DNA of 30,375 bases from RBC101 sp052387735 (GTDB taxonomy: Bacteria; Gemmatimonadota; Gemmatimonadetes; Gemmatimonadales; Gemmatimonadaceae): NCBI GenBank assembly GCA_052387735.1, contig JBQTIW010000188.1:1-30375 (forward strand), read 5' to 3'. Shown piece after piece: positions 15,788 through 23,306 of the stretch. Position numbers and translations under genes: made by a program. The notes beneath the pieces are model-generated. The model made no database searches and was not told where the DNA came from. It saw nothing but the letters and a program-made list of their open reading frames with translations. How positions within the stretch are numbered: position 1 is the stretch's first letter; each line of letters starts with the position of its first letter.

Positions 15788-18124
15788 ATGAAGAATCGGG
15801 CACAACGAGGTTCGTGGGTCGCCGCGCTCCTGCTGGCGACGTCGCTGGCATGCGGTGGTGGTGGAGATGGAGGAGGTGTCACGCCGCCAGGGAGGATCCC
15901 CGCTTCAGTAACATTCGAAGGGGGAAGTGCGGTCGCGGGTACCGTCGCAACCGCGTTGCCCTCGGCCGTCAACGTGATCGTGCGTGCTGCCAACGGCCAG
16001 ACGCTCGCTGGGATAAGCGTCCAGTTCTCGGCCTCGGCGGGCTCGATCTCGGCATCCTCGGCGCAAACCGACCCGGCTGGTCGCGCGAGCGCTGGAACGT
16101 GGACCCTCGGAAACGTGGCCGGAACGCAAACGCTCACTGCGACTGCCGGCCCGGTCAGCGGCCAGCTTGTGGCCACCGCTGCCGCTGGACCTCCCGCACG
16201 ACTCGAGTTCTCGCGCCAGCTGCCTTCCACGGTCAGGGCTGGTGCGCCGATCACTCCGGTCCCCGAGCTCCGCCTGGTGGATCAGTTCGGCAATGGGGCG
16301 GGCGGGGCCGGGCGGCAAGTGACCGCGACGTTCCAGACGGGAACCGGCGTGATCGGAGGGGGCACGGCGGCGACGGACGTCACGGGACTGGCGGCGTTCA
16401 CCGCCCTGACGATCGGAGGCGCCGTCGGTCCGCGCGTGATCGCGTTCACCACTGCGGGACTCCCACCGATCGTGAGCGCCGTTGTGACCGTCGATCCCGG
16501 ACTGGCGGCCACAATCCAGCTGCAGAATGCGCCGGTGACCGCGCGGGCCGGCGTTGCGTTCGACCATCCCGTGGTCGCCACGGTGACCGACCGGTTCAAC
16601 AATGTCTTGTCGCGTCCTGCCACCGAGGTGACCGCCACGCTGGCCGAGGGTGGTGGTAATGTGGCGGGGGGAACGGCCGCGACGGACACGGCAGGCCGAG
16701 CGGTGTTCACGGCACTCGCGATCGAAGGAACGGTGGGCAGCAAGCGTCTGCGGTTCGCCGCGGAGCAGGCCACCGTGACCACCGATCGTATTAGCCTCAC
16801 ACCCGGGCCCGCTGCCCGACTCGTGGTGCTTGCGCAACCGTCGCGCGCGGAGAATGCGGCGTTGTTCCCGTCGCCGGTCCTGGTGCAGGTCACCGACCGA
16901 TTCGCCAACGGCGTTGCCGACTCCCGAACCGTCACCGCCACCATTGCCGCCGGTGGAGGGGCCCTCGCGTCGGGCGCCGCCAACACCGACGCGAGCGGCG
17001 TCGCGACCTTCAGTGCGCTGCGGATTGTTGGACTCGTCGGAACGCGCACGCTCTCATTCTCCTCCACGGGCCTGACGGCCGCGACGAGCGCGCCGATCGT
17101 GCTCGACCCTGGCCCGGTGCGATCCCTCGCGCTGCTGCAAGCACCGTCCGCGAGCATCACGGTGGCTACGCCGTTCGCGCAGCAGCCGTCGCTGCAGATC
17201 GCCGATACATCCGGCAATCTCGTTCGGCGCGCGGGAATCGTCGTCCGTGCGAACCTGCTCGGCGTGCAGGGCGAGTTGCTCAATGATGCCGCGTTCACCG
17301 ACGTCAACGGCGTCGCCACTTTTCAGCAGCTGACCTTCCTTCCGGCGTTACCGATCCCGTCGTCGATCCGCGTCCGCTTCAGCAGCAGCACGGTGGCGAT
17401 CGCGACGTCCGGTCCCTTGAGCGTGGATCCCGGAACCGCGAGCCCGGTGAGAAGCGTTCAATACGGAGGCTTCGCGCAGCGTCTCTTCATTCTGGATCCA
17501 GGGGGCACCCTGGCATTGAGCGGTGTCGTTCGCGACGCCGGTGGCGCGGTATTGCCTAACGTGCCGATCGTCTACACGTCGGCCAATGCTTCGGTGGCCA
17601 GCGTGCGACCCACCGGCACCATCGTAGGCGCCGGCGCGGGCACCGCGTGGGTTCGCGCCTTCGGGGCCGGCGCTCCCACGATTCGCGACTCCGTCTATGT
17701 CACGGTCGTGCGCGATGCCACGGGCCCGGTGGTGTCGACGACGATGCTGAAACCGATTGTCGTCGCGCCCGGAATCTCGCACGACTTCGACGTGGTGCTC
17801 GATACACGCTCAACGACCGTTGGTGCGGCTACGATCCTCGTCGGCATGCCACAGGAGCTGGTACTCAATACCGGTATCTCATGGCAGGGCGCCGCGGGAA
17901 CTCAGATCGGTTTCGACACCGGATTCAACACGCTCCGCATCAGTTTTGTCAGCGCCAACGGCGTCACCGGCAGCGTGCCCCTCGCGCGCATTCGCATCAC
18001 GACGGGCCAGCCGGACTTCTTCGTCAATCGGGAAATCGTGATCACGCCGATCGAAATGGTGGGCGTGAATCTCCAGGATCTCGCGTCCCGGTCCACCGGC
18101 GTCAACATCCCCCTCATTCCATGA
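15788..18124 (+). CDS. Ig-like repeat lipoprotein with C-terminal cohesin-like domain
   Basis: A 778-residue surface protein. The signal peptide MKNRAQRGSWVAALLLATSL ends in a lipobox (SLAC, Cys22) followed by a Gly-rich tether. Five repeats of about 105 residues follow, each with a TDxxGxAxFxALxIxGxxG pattern, typical of invasin-type bacterial Ig domains. Next is a Big_2-like module (about 555-660, ending VYVTVV). Last is a region of about 110 residues (from PIVVAPGISHDFDVVLDT) with the strand pattern of a cohesin-like beta-sandwich. Together these suggest an outer-surface scaffold. ATG 15788 is chosen because the signal peptide begins there. The stop overlaps the next start (ATGA), so the operon is coupled. 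Confidence 0.8.
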   Translation: MKNRAQRGSWVAALLLATSLACGGGGDGGGVTPPGRIPASVTFEGGSAVAGTVATALPSAVNVIVRAANGQTLAGISVQFSASAGSISASSAQTDPAGRASAGTWTLGNVAGTQTLTATAGPVSGQLVATAAAGPPARLEFSRQLPSTVRAGAPITPVPELRLVDQFGNGAGGAGRQVTATFQTGTGVIGGGTAATDVTGLAAFTALTIGGAVGPRVIAFTTAGLPPIVSAVVTVDPGLAATIQLQNAPVTARAGVAFDHPVVATVTDRFNNVLSRPATEVTATLAEGGGNVAGGTAATDTAGRAVFTALAIEGTVGSKRLRFAAEQATVTTDRISLTPGPAARLVVLAQPSRAENAALFPSPVLVQVTDRFANGVADSRTVTATIAAGGGALASGAANTDASGVATFSALRIVGLVGTRTLSFSSTGLTAATSAPIVLDPGPVRSLALLQAPSASITVATPFAQQPSLQIADTSGNLVRRAGIVVRANLLGVQGELLNDAAFTDVNGVATFQQLTFLPALPIPSSIRVRFSSSTVAIATSGPLSVDPGTASPVRSVQYGGFAQRLFILDPGGTLALSGVVRDAGGAVLPNVPIVYTSANASVASVRPTGTIVGAGAGTAWVRAFGAGAPTIRDSVYVTVVRDATGPVVSTTMLKPIVVAPGISHDFDVVLDTRSTTVGAATILVGMPQELVLNTGISWQGAAGTQIGFDTGFNTLRISFVSANGVTGSVPLARIRITTGQPDFFVNREIVITPIEMVGVNLQDLASRSTGVNIPLIP

Positions 18125-18690
18125 ACATGTCGCTTCTCTCTCGCCCAGTGACGACGTGCGCCAGCGCTGTCGCGGCACTCGCGACGATCATGCTCGCCGC
18201 CTGTGACGACCGCGTCTCTGTGGAACCGCCGCGACCTGTACCACCGCCGGTCCCGGCGAACGCGTGGATCGTCCTCTCCGATTCCGGCGCACGAGCAGGG
18301 AGCGAGATCTCCATCTCGGCCTTCGCCACGATACCGGAAGGGGGCGCGATCGGCAGCTTCTCCGCACGTCTGCTGTACGACACGCTGCAACTCCGTGTTG
18401 GGCTGCCCGATGAGTTGCCTGATGGGGCCGTGCGTGCCGTCAATCCGATCGAAGGTGCGCATCGCATCGCCGGCGCCAGTGCCCGAGGGCTAGGCAACGG
18501 CCTCCTCTTTCGCGTGCGCGCGCGCGTGATCGATCCCCGTGGTCTGCGGCGCATTGCGCTCGCCATCGACGAGCTCCACAGCACCCGGTTCGCCGAGCTG
18601 ACGAGTGCCCTTCAGGTGACCGACGGTCGCGCCGAGCTCCTGTCGGGCATGAAGCATGTGCAGACGTCCGCGCGATCACGGCAGCCATGA
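18121..18690 (+). CDS. Small lipoprotein with cohesin-like domain
   Basis: A 189-residue product with signal peptide and lipobox (TIMLAAC, Cys23 or so), a Pro-rich spacer (EPPRPVPPPVPANA), and one compact beta domain. It starts WIVLSDSGARAGSEISIS, then GAIGSFSARLLYDTLQLRV, and ends in the conserved-looking GLGNGLLFRVRARV and LRRIALAIDEL strands. The order, with a hydrophobic YD before the loop, resembles type I cohesins, which bind dockerins. I infer it is a second partner for the dockerin protein encoded downstream. ATG 18121 overlaps the previous stop by ATGA. It also overlaps the next gene by ATGA. Confidence 0.6.
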   Translation: MNMSLLSRPVTTCASAVAALATIMLAACDDRVSVEPPRPVPPPVPANAWIVLSDSGARAGSEISISAFATIPEGGAIGSFSARLLYDTLQLRVGLPDELPDGAVRAVNPIEGAHRIAGASARGLGNGLLFRVRARVIDPRGLRRIALAIDELHSTRFAELTSALQVTDGRAELLSGMKHVQTSARSRQP

Positions 18691-19109
18691 TGCGTCCGCT
18701 CCTGCTCCTCGTGCTCATGGTCCCGGCCTGCGGTCGGACGCGGTCGTCCGACGCTCAGCCACCGATCGCTGTCGCGGCTCCGACGCTGGCGAGCCTCCAG
18801 CCCGACACGATTGCGCTCGGTCAGCAGGCTGTTCCTACGCTCATCATCCGCGGATCCGGCTTCGTGCCGGGGGATGGGGGACCCGGTGGTTTTGCCAGCG
18901 GCGGCAACACGGTGCGCGTGGGACCGGCGGTCGTCGAAGGCGTGGCCTCGGATGCTGGCGGTCGCACACTGCGCTTTGCGCTCGCCCTGACCTACACGGA
19001 TACAACAGCAACGGGTCGGCCAGCGGCGTTCCTTCCGGGTCGCTACGCGGTGACGGTCGTGACGCCGAAGGGAACAAGCAACGCGCTCACTCTGACGATG
19101 ATCCGATGA
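18687..19109 (+). CDS. Small IPT/TIG-like lipoprotein
   Basis: A 140-residue product with a short hydrophobic signal and a lipobox (MVPAC, near residue 15). One Ig-like domain follows, beginning PTLASLQPDTIALGQQAVPTL and continuing IIRGSGFVPG. It ends GRYAVTVVTPKGTSNALTLT, the characteristic last strand of IPT/TIG domains found in surface proteins. Function unknown. It probably contributes to the same surface assembly. It is coupled to its neighbours through ATGA overlaps at both ends. Confidence 0.65.
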   Translation: MMRPLLLLVLMVPACGRTRSSDAQPPIAVAAPTLASLQPDTIALGQQAVPTLIIRGSGFVPGDGGPGGFASGGNTVRVGPAVVEGVASDAGGRTLRFALALTYTDTTATGRPAAFLPGRYAVTVVTPKGTSNALTLTMIR

Positions 19110-19768
19110 TGCCTCCAGCCTTCCTACAGATCGCGCGACATGGTGCGCAGGCAGCCCTGCTGTCGTCGGGGCTCGCCGCCGGACTGCAGGCCCAGGCGCG
19201 GGTCGCTCCGCTGGAAATGCGAGAGGCCGATCCTCGGCTGCGGCGCGAATGGTTCACCAGCATGCGGGCGTACCCGGAGCGCGATATGCCGGCCGACAAG
19301 GTTGCGGCAATGCGCGAGATGCGCGCCGGTCTTCGCTACGGCACGTTTGCACGCGCGACCTTCGCCGAGCAGTGGCAGCCGATCGGACCCGTCGGCTTCA
19401 TCAGCATGAACACACCGTACTCGTCCAGTCCGATGACGGACGAAGGTCGGTTCACGTCCATCGCGATCAATCCGCGCGATCCCCGCAACATCATCGCCGG
19501 CTCGGGAAGTGCCGGCGTCTGGCGCACCGTCAATGGCGGTGCGTCGTGGCAGGCTCTCACCGACAACGAGTGCTCGACATCGATCGGAGCGGTGGCGATG
19601 GATCCCGTGGATCCACGCATTGTCTATGTAGGTACGGGTGAGATCTTCGATCCCACCGGGCGCACCGACGGCTGCGGTATTCTGCGCTCCACGAACGGAG
19701 GCGACACGTGGACCCGCGTCGGAACACAGTTCCTCGCCCCCCCCGGGCAACTCGGCGCCCTGGTCTAG
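19106..19768 (+). pseudogene. N-terminal part of a secreted beta-propeller protein, ended by an in-frame TAG
   Basis: ATG 19106 overlaps the upstream stop (ATGA). The 220-residue product has a signal-like hydrophobic start (LLSSGLAAGLQAQA) and then BNR/sialidase-type propeller blades (INPRDPRNIIAGSGSAGVWR, TNGGDTW). The frame ends at TAG 19766-19768, but reading on in the same frame continues smoothly into the rest of the propeller (RIVVDRGTAG then VLLSANSGSSW). I therefore treat this as the first part of one broken gene spanning to 21580. It could also be a base-call error. Not a frameshift: both halves share the frame. Confidence 0.7.
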
Positions 19769-19816
19769 CGGATCGTCGTCGATCGCGGCACGGCCGGTTC
19801 GCCTTCCGCGAGCACC

Positions 19817-21580
19817 GTGCTCGCGGCGTCCAGCGTCGGTGTGCTGCTGTCGGCCAACTCGGGATCGTCATGGACGAACGTACTCCCCGGTGAAGCAACC
19901 GACGTGGTGCAACACCCTACACTTCCGGGCGTCTTCTACGCGGCACTCGGCGATCTCAACGGTGCCGCCGAGAATGGCGTCTACCGGTCCACCAACGGGG
20001 GGTTCTCCTGGACGCGCATCTCGGGCGCGTTAGGCCCGCCCACAAGTTTCGGCCGTACCGCGATCGCGGTGTCTCCCGCGCGACCAGGCTCGGTATGGGC
20101 GATCGCAGCCAACCCGACCGACCGCAAGTTCCGCAGTCTCTCCCGGTTCGACGACGCCGCGTCGACCTGGGTGAACCTCCCCGCGAACGGCATCCTGTTT
20201 CAATCGAACTTCCTCGACTTCGGAGCGCAGAGCGAATACAACCTCGTGATCGGCGTCGATCCCGACGACGAAAACCGCGTCATCATCGGCGGCGTCAGAC
20301 TGTTCCGGTCACGCGACGGGGGCGTCAACTTCCAGCAGATCGCCGCCAACGTGCATTCCGACTGGCATGCGCTGAGCTTCGATCCGCAGGACCCGCGGCG
20401 GATTGTGACCGGATGCGATGGTGGGATCTTCACTTCCACCAACGGCGGTGACAGCTGGCGGAGTCTCAACAGCGGCATCACCGCGACCCAATTCTACCCG
20501 GGCATCGCGGTTCACCCGAGCAATCCGGGGATCGTCATCGGTGGCACCCAGGACAATGGCAGCATGATGTCCAACGGGGCGCTGTTCTGGGCCGGCATCA
20601 GTTACGGCGACGGCGGCTGGGCCATGATCGACTACACGAATCCGAACCTCGTGCTCACTTCCTCGCAGTTCGGGAACCTGCAGCGGCATGATCTCAGTAC
20701 CCGATCGTTCCAGCCGTTGCCGCGCCGTTATGCGTTCCAGCCGTCGTTCATCACCCCCTTCATCATCGATCCGCTGAATCCGCGCACCGTCTATGCCGGA
20801 ACGCGGGCGCTCGAACGCTCGATCGACTTCGGGTCCAACTGGCAGCCGGTGAGTCCGCAGTTGCAAGGGGCCGTCAGTGCGCTCGCCGTCAACCGCGGCT
20901 CGCCGCAGACCTTCCTCGTAGGCACCCAGACCGGTTTTGTGGCTGTGAGTCAGGATGGCGGAGGCACCTGGGCGTCGGGCACGATCGTCCCCCGCGCTGT
21001 GTCCGACATCGCCTCTGATCCCATCGATCCGTCGCGGTTTGCGATCACCTGGTCCGGCTTCAACGCACCCAAGGTCGGCCTGAGTGTGAACGGAGGCCTC
21101 AACTACACCAACATCTCGGGCAATCTTCCCGATATCCCCGTCAATGCCGTGGTGTTCACGCCGAATCGTTCCCGGATCTTTGTCGGGACGGATATCGGTG
21201 TCTTCGAGACGACGAACGGCGGTGCCAGCTGGGTGCTCACGCTCGGACTGCCGAACGTGCCCGTGACTGACCTGGTGTACCATGCGGCATCCAACCGCAT
21301 CATCGCCGGCACGTATGGGCGCGGCATCTGGTCGTTAGCCCTTGCCACGCAGCCGCCGGTCCTCCGGGGTGACGTGGACCGCAACGGCGTCGTCAACGCG
21401 GCCGATGCGCTCCTCATCCAACAGGCGCTCGCGGCGGTCCGCCTGCCTTCGCCGCTCACCGGCATGCCGCACGGGGATGCCAACTGCAACGGCGCTCTCG
21501 ACGCCGCCGACGCGCTCATCGTGCTCCGGTTTGCGGTCGGACTGGGCGCGGGAGGCACCTGCGTGAATACCGCGCAGTAG
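19817..21580 (+). pseudogene. C-terminal part of the same propeller protein, with type I dockerin
   Basis: From GTG 19817 this part gives 587 residues, with no ribosome site, continuing the propeller of the preceding fragment in the same frame. Blades with TNGGxSW-type turns repeat through to SVNGGLNYTNISG and TNGGASW. At the end (about 21367-21545) sits a classical dockerin: two calcium loops of the form DVDRNGVVNAAD and DANCNGALDAAD, each followed by an ALxI/LLIQ helix. Dockerins dock to cohesins, and cohesin-like domains occur in the two upstream lipoproteins. The C-terminus is only 9 bp from the convergent phosphoesterase gene. Translation alone from here is doubtful. Confidence 0.75.
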
Positions 21581-21589
21581 CGCCCGACG

Positions 21590-22360
21590 CTATGGACGGT
21601 GTGACCGGGACAGCGTCGCGATCAGCGCGCTGCCTCCGTCGCGCCACCGCCGCAAGTCGATCTGCCCGGCATCCACGCGCAGATAGGTGCTGTCGCTCAG
21701 CCAGGTGCCCGCGTTCGCGTAGACGCCCCCGCTCGGCGCCGCCGCGAGCGCGGGCACGTGCGAGTGCCCGAACACCAGCAGGTCGAGTGACGAATCGGCC
21801 GCGAGGTCGCGCAAGGCAACCCGCCGCAGTTCTTCGCCGTTGTCTGCGGCGCTGTACGTGCGGCTGGTCGCCGACGTGCCTAACGCGAGGCGGCTCGCCC
21901 AGTCCGGATGCAGCAGGCTGCGGTACGCCCACATCGCCACCCGACTCCGCAGCAGCGGCCGCACCGCGCGATACTTCCTGTCTGAGGCGCCGCGCAGTCC
22001 GTCGCCGTGATCGATGCGCGTTTTCCATCCCGCCACGTCACCGCGCCAGGTGCCGAGTACGTATGTCACGCCAACGTCCGTACGGAGGAACTCGCCCCCC
22101 CAGCAATCGTGATTCCCGGCCACCCACACGACCGGGAGGCCGGCGTCGGAGAAAGCTGCTCCCTCCTCCATCACCCGGAAACCAATCCGGGGAATCACCG
22201 ATCGCCACTCCAACCCGAAGGCGAAGAGGTCCCCGTTGCTGACAAGCGACCCTGCGTCCGCGCGCGCGCGCCGCAGGAACGATACGAGCCCGAGCTCTGC
22301 CGAGCGCGACGCGACACCCAAGTGGGCGTCAGAGATGATGTAGCACGGACCTGGGAGCAC
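21590..22360 (-). CDS. LpxH-like metallophosphoesterase
   Basis: A 256-residue calcineurin-like phosphoesterase. All metal motifs are readable: SDAHLG near the start, NGDLF (about 42-46), AGNHDCWGG, the HGDG turn and GHSHVP near residue 200. The order, spacing and early SDAHLG are those of UDP-2,3-diacylglucosamine diphosphatase (LpxH), which cleaves the pyrophosphate in lipid A synthesis. I cannot exclude another substrate, so the gene symbol is left blank. GTG 22360 is chosen because the conserved YIISDAHLG begins within seven residues. It is the only minus-strand gene, convergent with the dockerin gene and divergent from the microcompartment genes. Confidence 0.85.
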   Translation of the reverse strand: MLPGPCYIISDAHLGVASRSAELGLVSFLRRARADAGSLVSNGDLFAFGLEWRSVIPRIGFRVMEEGAAFSDAGLPVVWVAGNHDCWGGEFLRTDVGVTYVLGTWRGDVAGWKTRIDHGDGLRGASDRKYRAVRPLLRSRVAMWAYRSLLHPDWASRLALGTSATSRTYSAADNGEELRRVALRDLAADSSLDLLVFGHSHVPALAAAPSGGVYANAGTWLSDSTYLRVDAGQIDLRRWRDGGSALIATLSRSHRP

Positions 22361-22376
22361 GGGCCCGAGTATACGC

Positions 22377-22435
22377 GCTCCGCTGCGCCTTTACAAAGGC
22401 TCGCGGAGCACGCATCTTCGCACGCAGTGCTCCGC
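22377..22435. promoter_or_regulatory. Three-part alternative hairpin in the divergent region
   Basis: GCTCCGC (22377-22383) can pair with GCGGAGC (22403-22409), with an inner GCCTT/AAGGC stem. GCGGAGCAC (22403-22411) can instead pair perfectly with GTGCTCCGC (22427-22435). The two foldings exclude each other, as in attenuators and riboswitches. The site lies between the divergent LpxH-like gene and the shell genes. No T run follows either stem. Confidence 0.55.
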
Positions 22436-22500
22436 ATTCGTGGCACAGACAACGCAGCTGACGCCACCAGCCCACGGATCAGCACCAGCTGGTTGCCACC

Positions 22501-22535
22501 AGCACCCAGCGATCAGCAACCCGCAACCAGCGAAA
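22501..22535 (+). repeat. Degenerate 7-bp repeat leading into the first shell gene
   Basis: Five 7-mers (AGCACCC, AGCGATC, AGCAACC, CGCAACC, AGCGAAA) run directly into the AAGGAC ribosome site of the shell gene at 22540. Similar but looser units precede it from about 22460. The gap 22361-22539 holds nothing else I recognise. Confidence 0.6.
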
Positions 22536-22539
22536 GGAC

Positions 22540-22926
22540 ATGGCTCAAAGCGCGCTCGGCCTGATCGAGACCAAAGGACTCGTTGGGGCCATCGAAGCGG
22601 CGGATGCAATGGTGAAGGCGGCGAACGTTCGTCTCATCGGCAAGGAAAAGGTCGGCGGCGGGTACGTGACCGTTTTCGTTCGCGGCGATGTCGGCGCCGT
22701 CAAGGCGGCGACTGATGCTGGTGCAGCCGCGGCTGAACGTGTCGGTGAGCTCGTCTCTGTCCACGTCATTCCGCGCCCGCACGCAGAACTCGAACTGATC
22801 CTTCCGCAGGGCGCCCTTGGTGACGGCAGCTGCCGGGGGTGGGTCGCTGGTTGCGCTCGGTCGGGTAGAAACCCGCGGCCGGGTTGGACCCATCGAGGCC
22901 GCGGACGCCGGATCAAAGGCGGCTAA
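22540..22926 (+). CDS. Microcompartment shell protein (BMC-H), PduA/EutM-like
   Basis: BMC-H proteins form hexamers that tile the shell of bacterial microcompartments. The domain (about residues 4-88) is textbook: ALGLIETKGLVGAIEAADAM, then the edge lysine in MVKAANV, pore loop VGGGY, AVKAATDAGAAAA, and VHVIPRPH. AAGGAC precedes the ATG. After LPQGAL, where such proteins normally stop, this one runs on for about 38 Gly/Arg-rich residues to TAA 22924. That extension overlaps the next gene by about 110 nt in another frame. It is therefore either a lost stop or a coupling device. Confidence 0.93.
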   Translation: MAQSALGLIETKGLVGAIEAADAMVKAANVRLIGKEKVGGGYVTVFVRGDVGAVKAATDAGAAAAERVGELVSVHVIPRPHAELELILPQGALGDGSCRGWVAGCARSGRNPRPGWTHRGRGRRIKGG

Positions 22927-23293
22927 CGTGCGCCTGCTCGGGACTGAGAAGGCGGACGCCGGTCTCGTCATCGTGAAGTTCCTCGGTGACGTGGCGGCGG
23001 TGAAGGCCGCATGTGACGCCGGGGCCGCTGCGGCGCAGCGCGTCGGTCAGCTCGTTGGCGTTCATGTGATTCCCCGACCTCACGACGACCTTGGCCTCGT
23101 CGCCGAAGACGATGAGGCGCCCGAGTCTCCCGTGTCGAAAGACCGGCTCGATTTCGCGCGGCTCGAACAGATGAAGGTCGTGGAGCTCCGTTCGCTGGCG
23201 CGGCGCATGGGTGCGTTTCCTCTCAAAGGTCGCGACGTGGCCCGCGCCGGCCGCGACGAACTGCTCAGCGCGTTTAGATCGCTGAACGGTTAG
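22817..23293 (+). CDS. Second BMC-H shell protein with C-terminal Rho_N/SAP-like tail
   Basis: A 158-residue shell protein. The BMC domain (about 12-90, ALGRVETRGRVGPIEAADAG to VHVIPRPHDDL) differs at the pore, with ADAG instead of GGG, which would place acidic residues at the hexamer centre. After an acidic linker (about 95-110) comes a helical tail, LEQMKVVELRSLARRMGAFP then RAGRDELLSAFRSL. It resembles Rho N-terminal or SAP helix-extension-helix modules that often bind nucleic acid. The start is TTG 22817 or GTG 22820, inside the previous gene. Fusion to the first shell gene by frameshift is possible. Confidence 0.85.
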   Translation: MVTAAAGGGSLVALGRVETRGRVGPIEAADAGSKAANVRLLGTEKADAGLVIVKFLGDVAAVKAACDAGAAAAQRVGQLVGVHVIPRPHDDLGLVAEDDEAPESPVSKDRLDFARLEQMKVVELRSLARRMGAFPLKGRDVARAGRDELLSAFRSLNG

Positions 23294-23306
23294 GCGCTTC
23301 CGAGCC

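Noticed and set aside
19766..19768. TAG as a recoded (pyrrolysine) codon
   Set aside because: No pyl genes are visible and the site is not at a conserved catalytic residue. A point mutation or sequence error is simpler.
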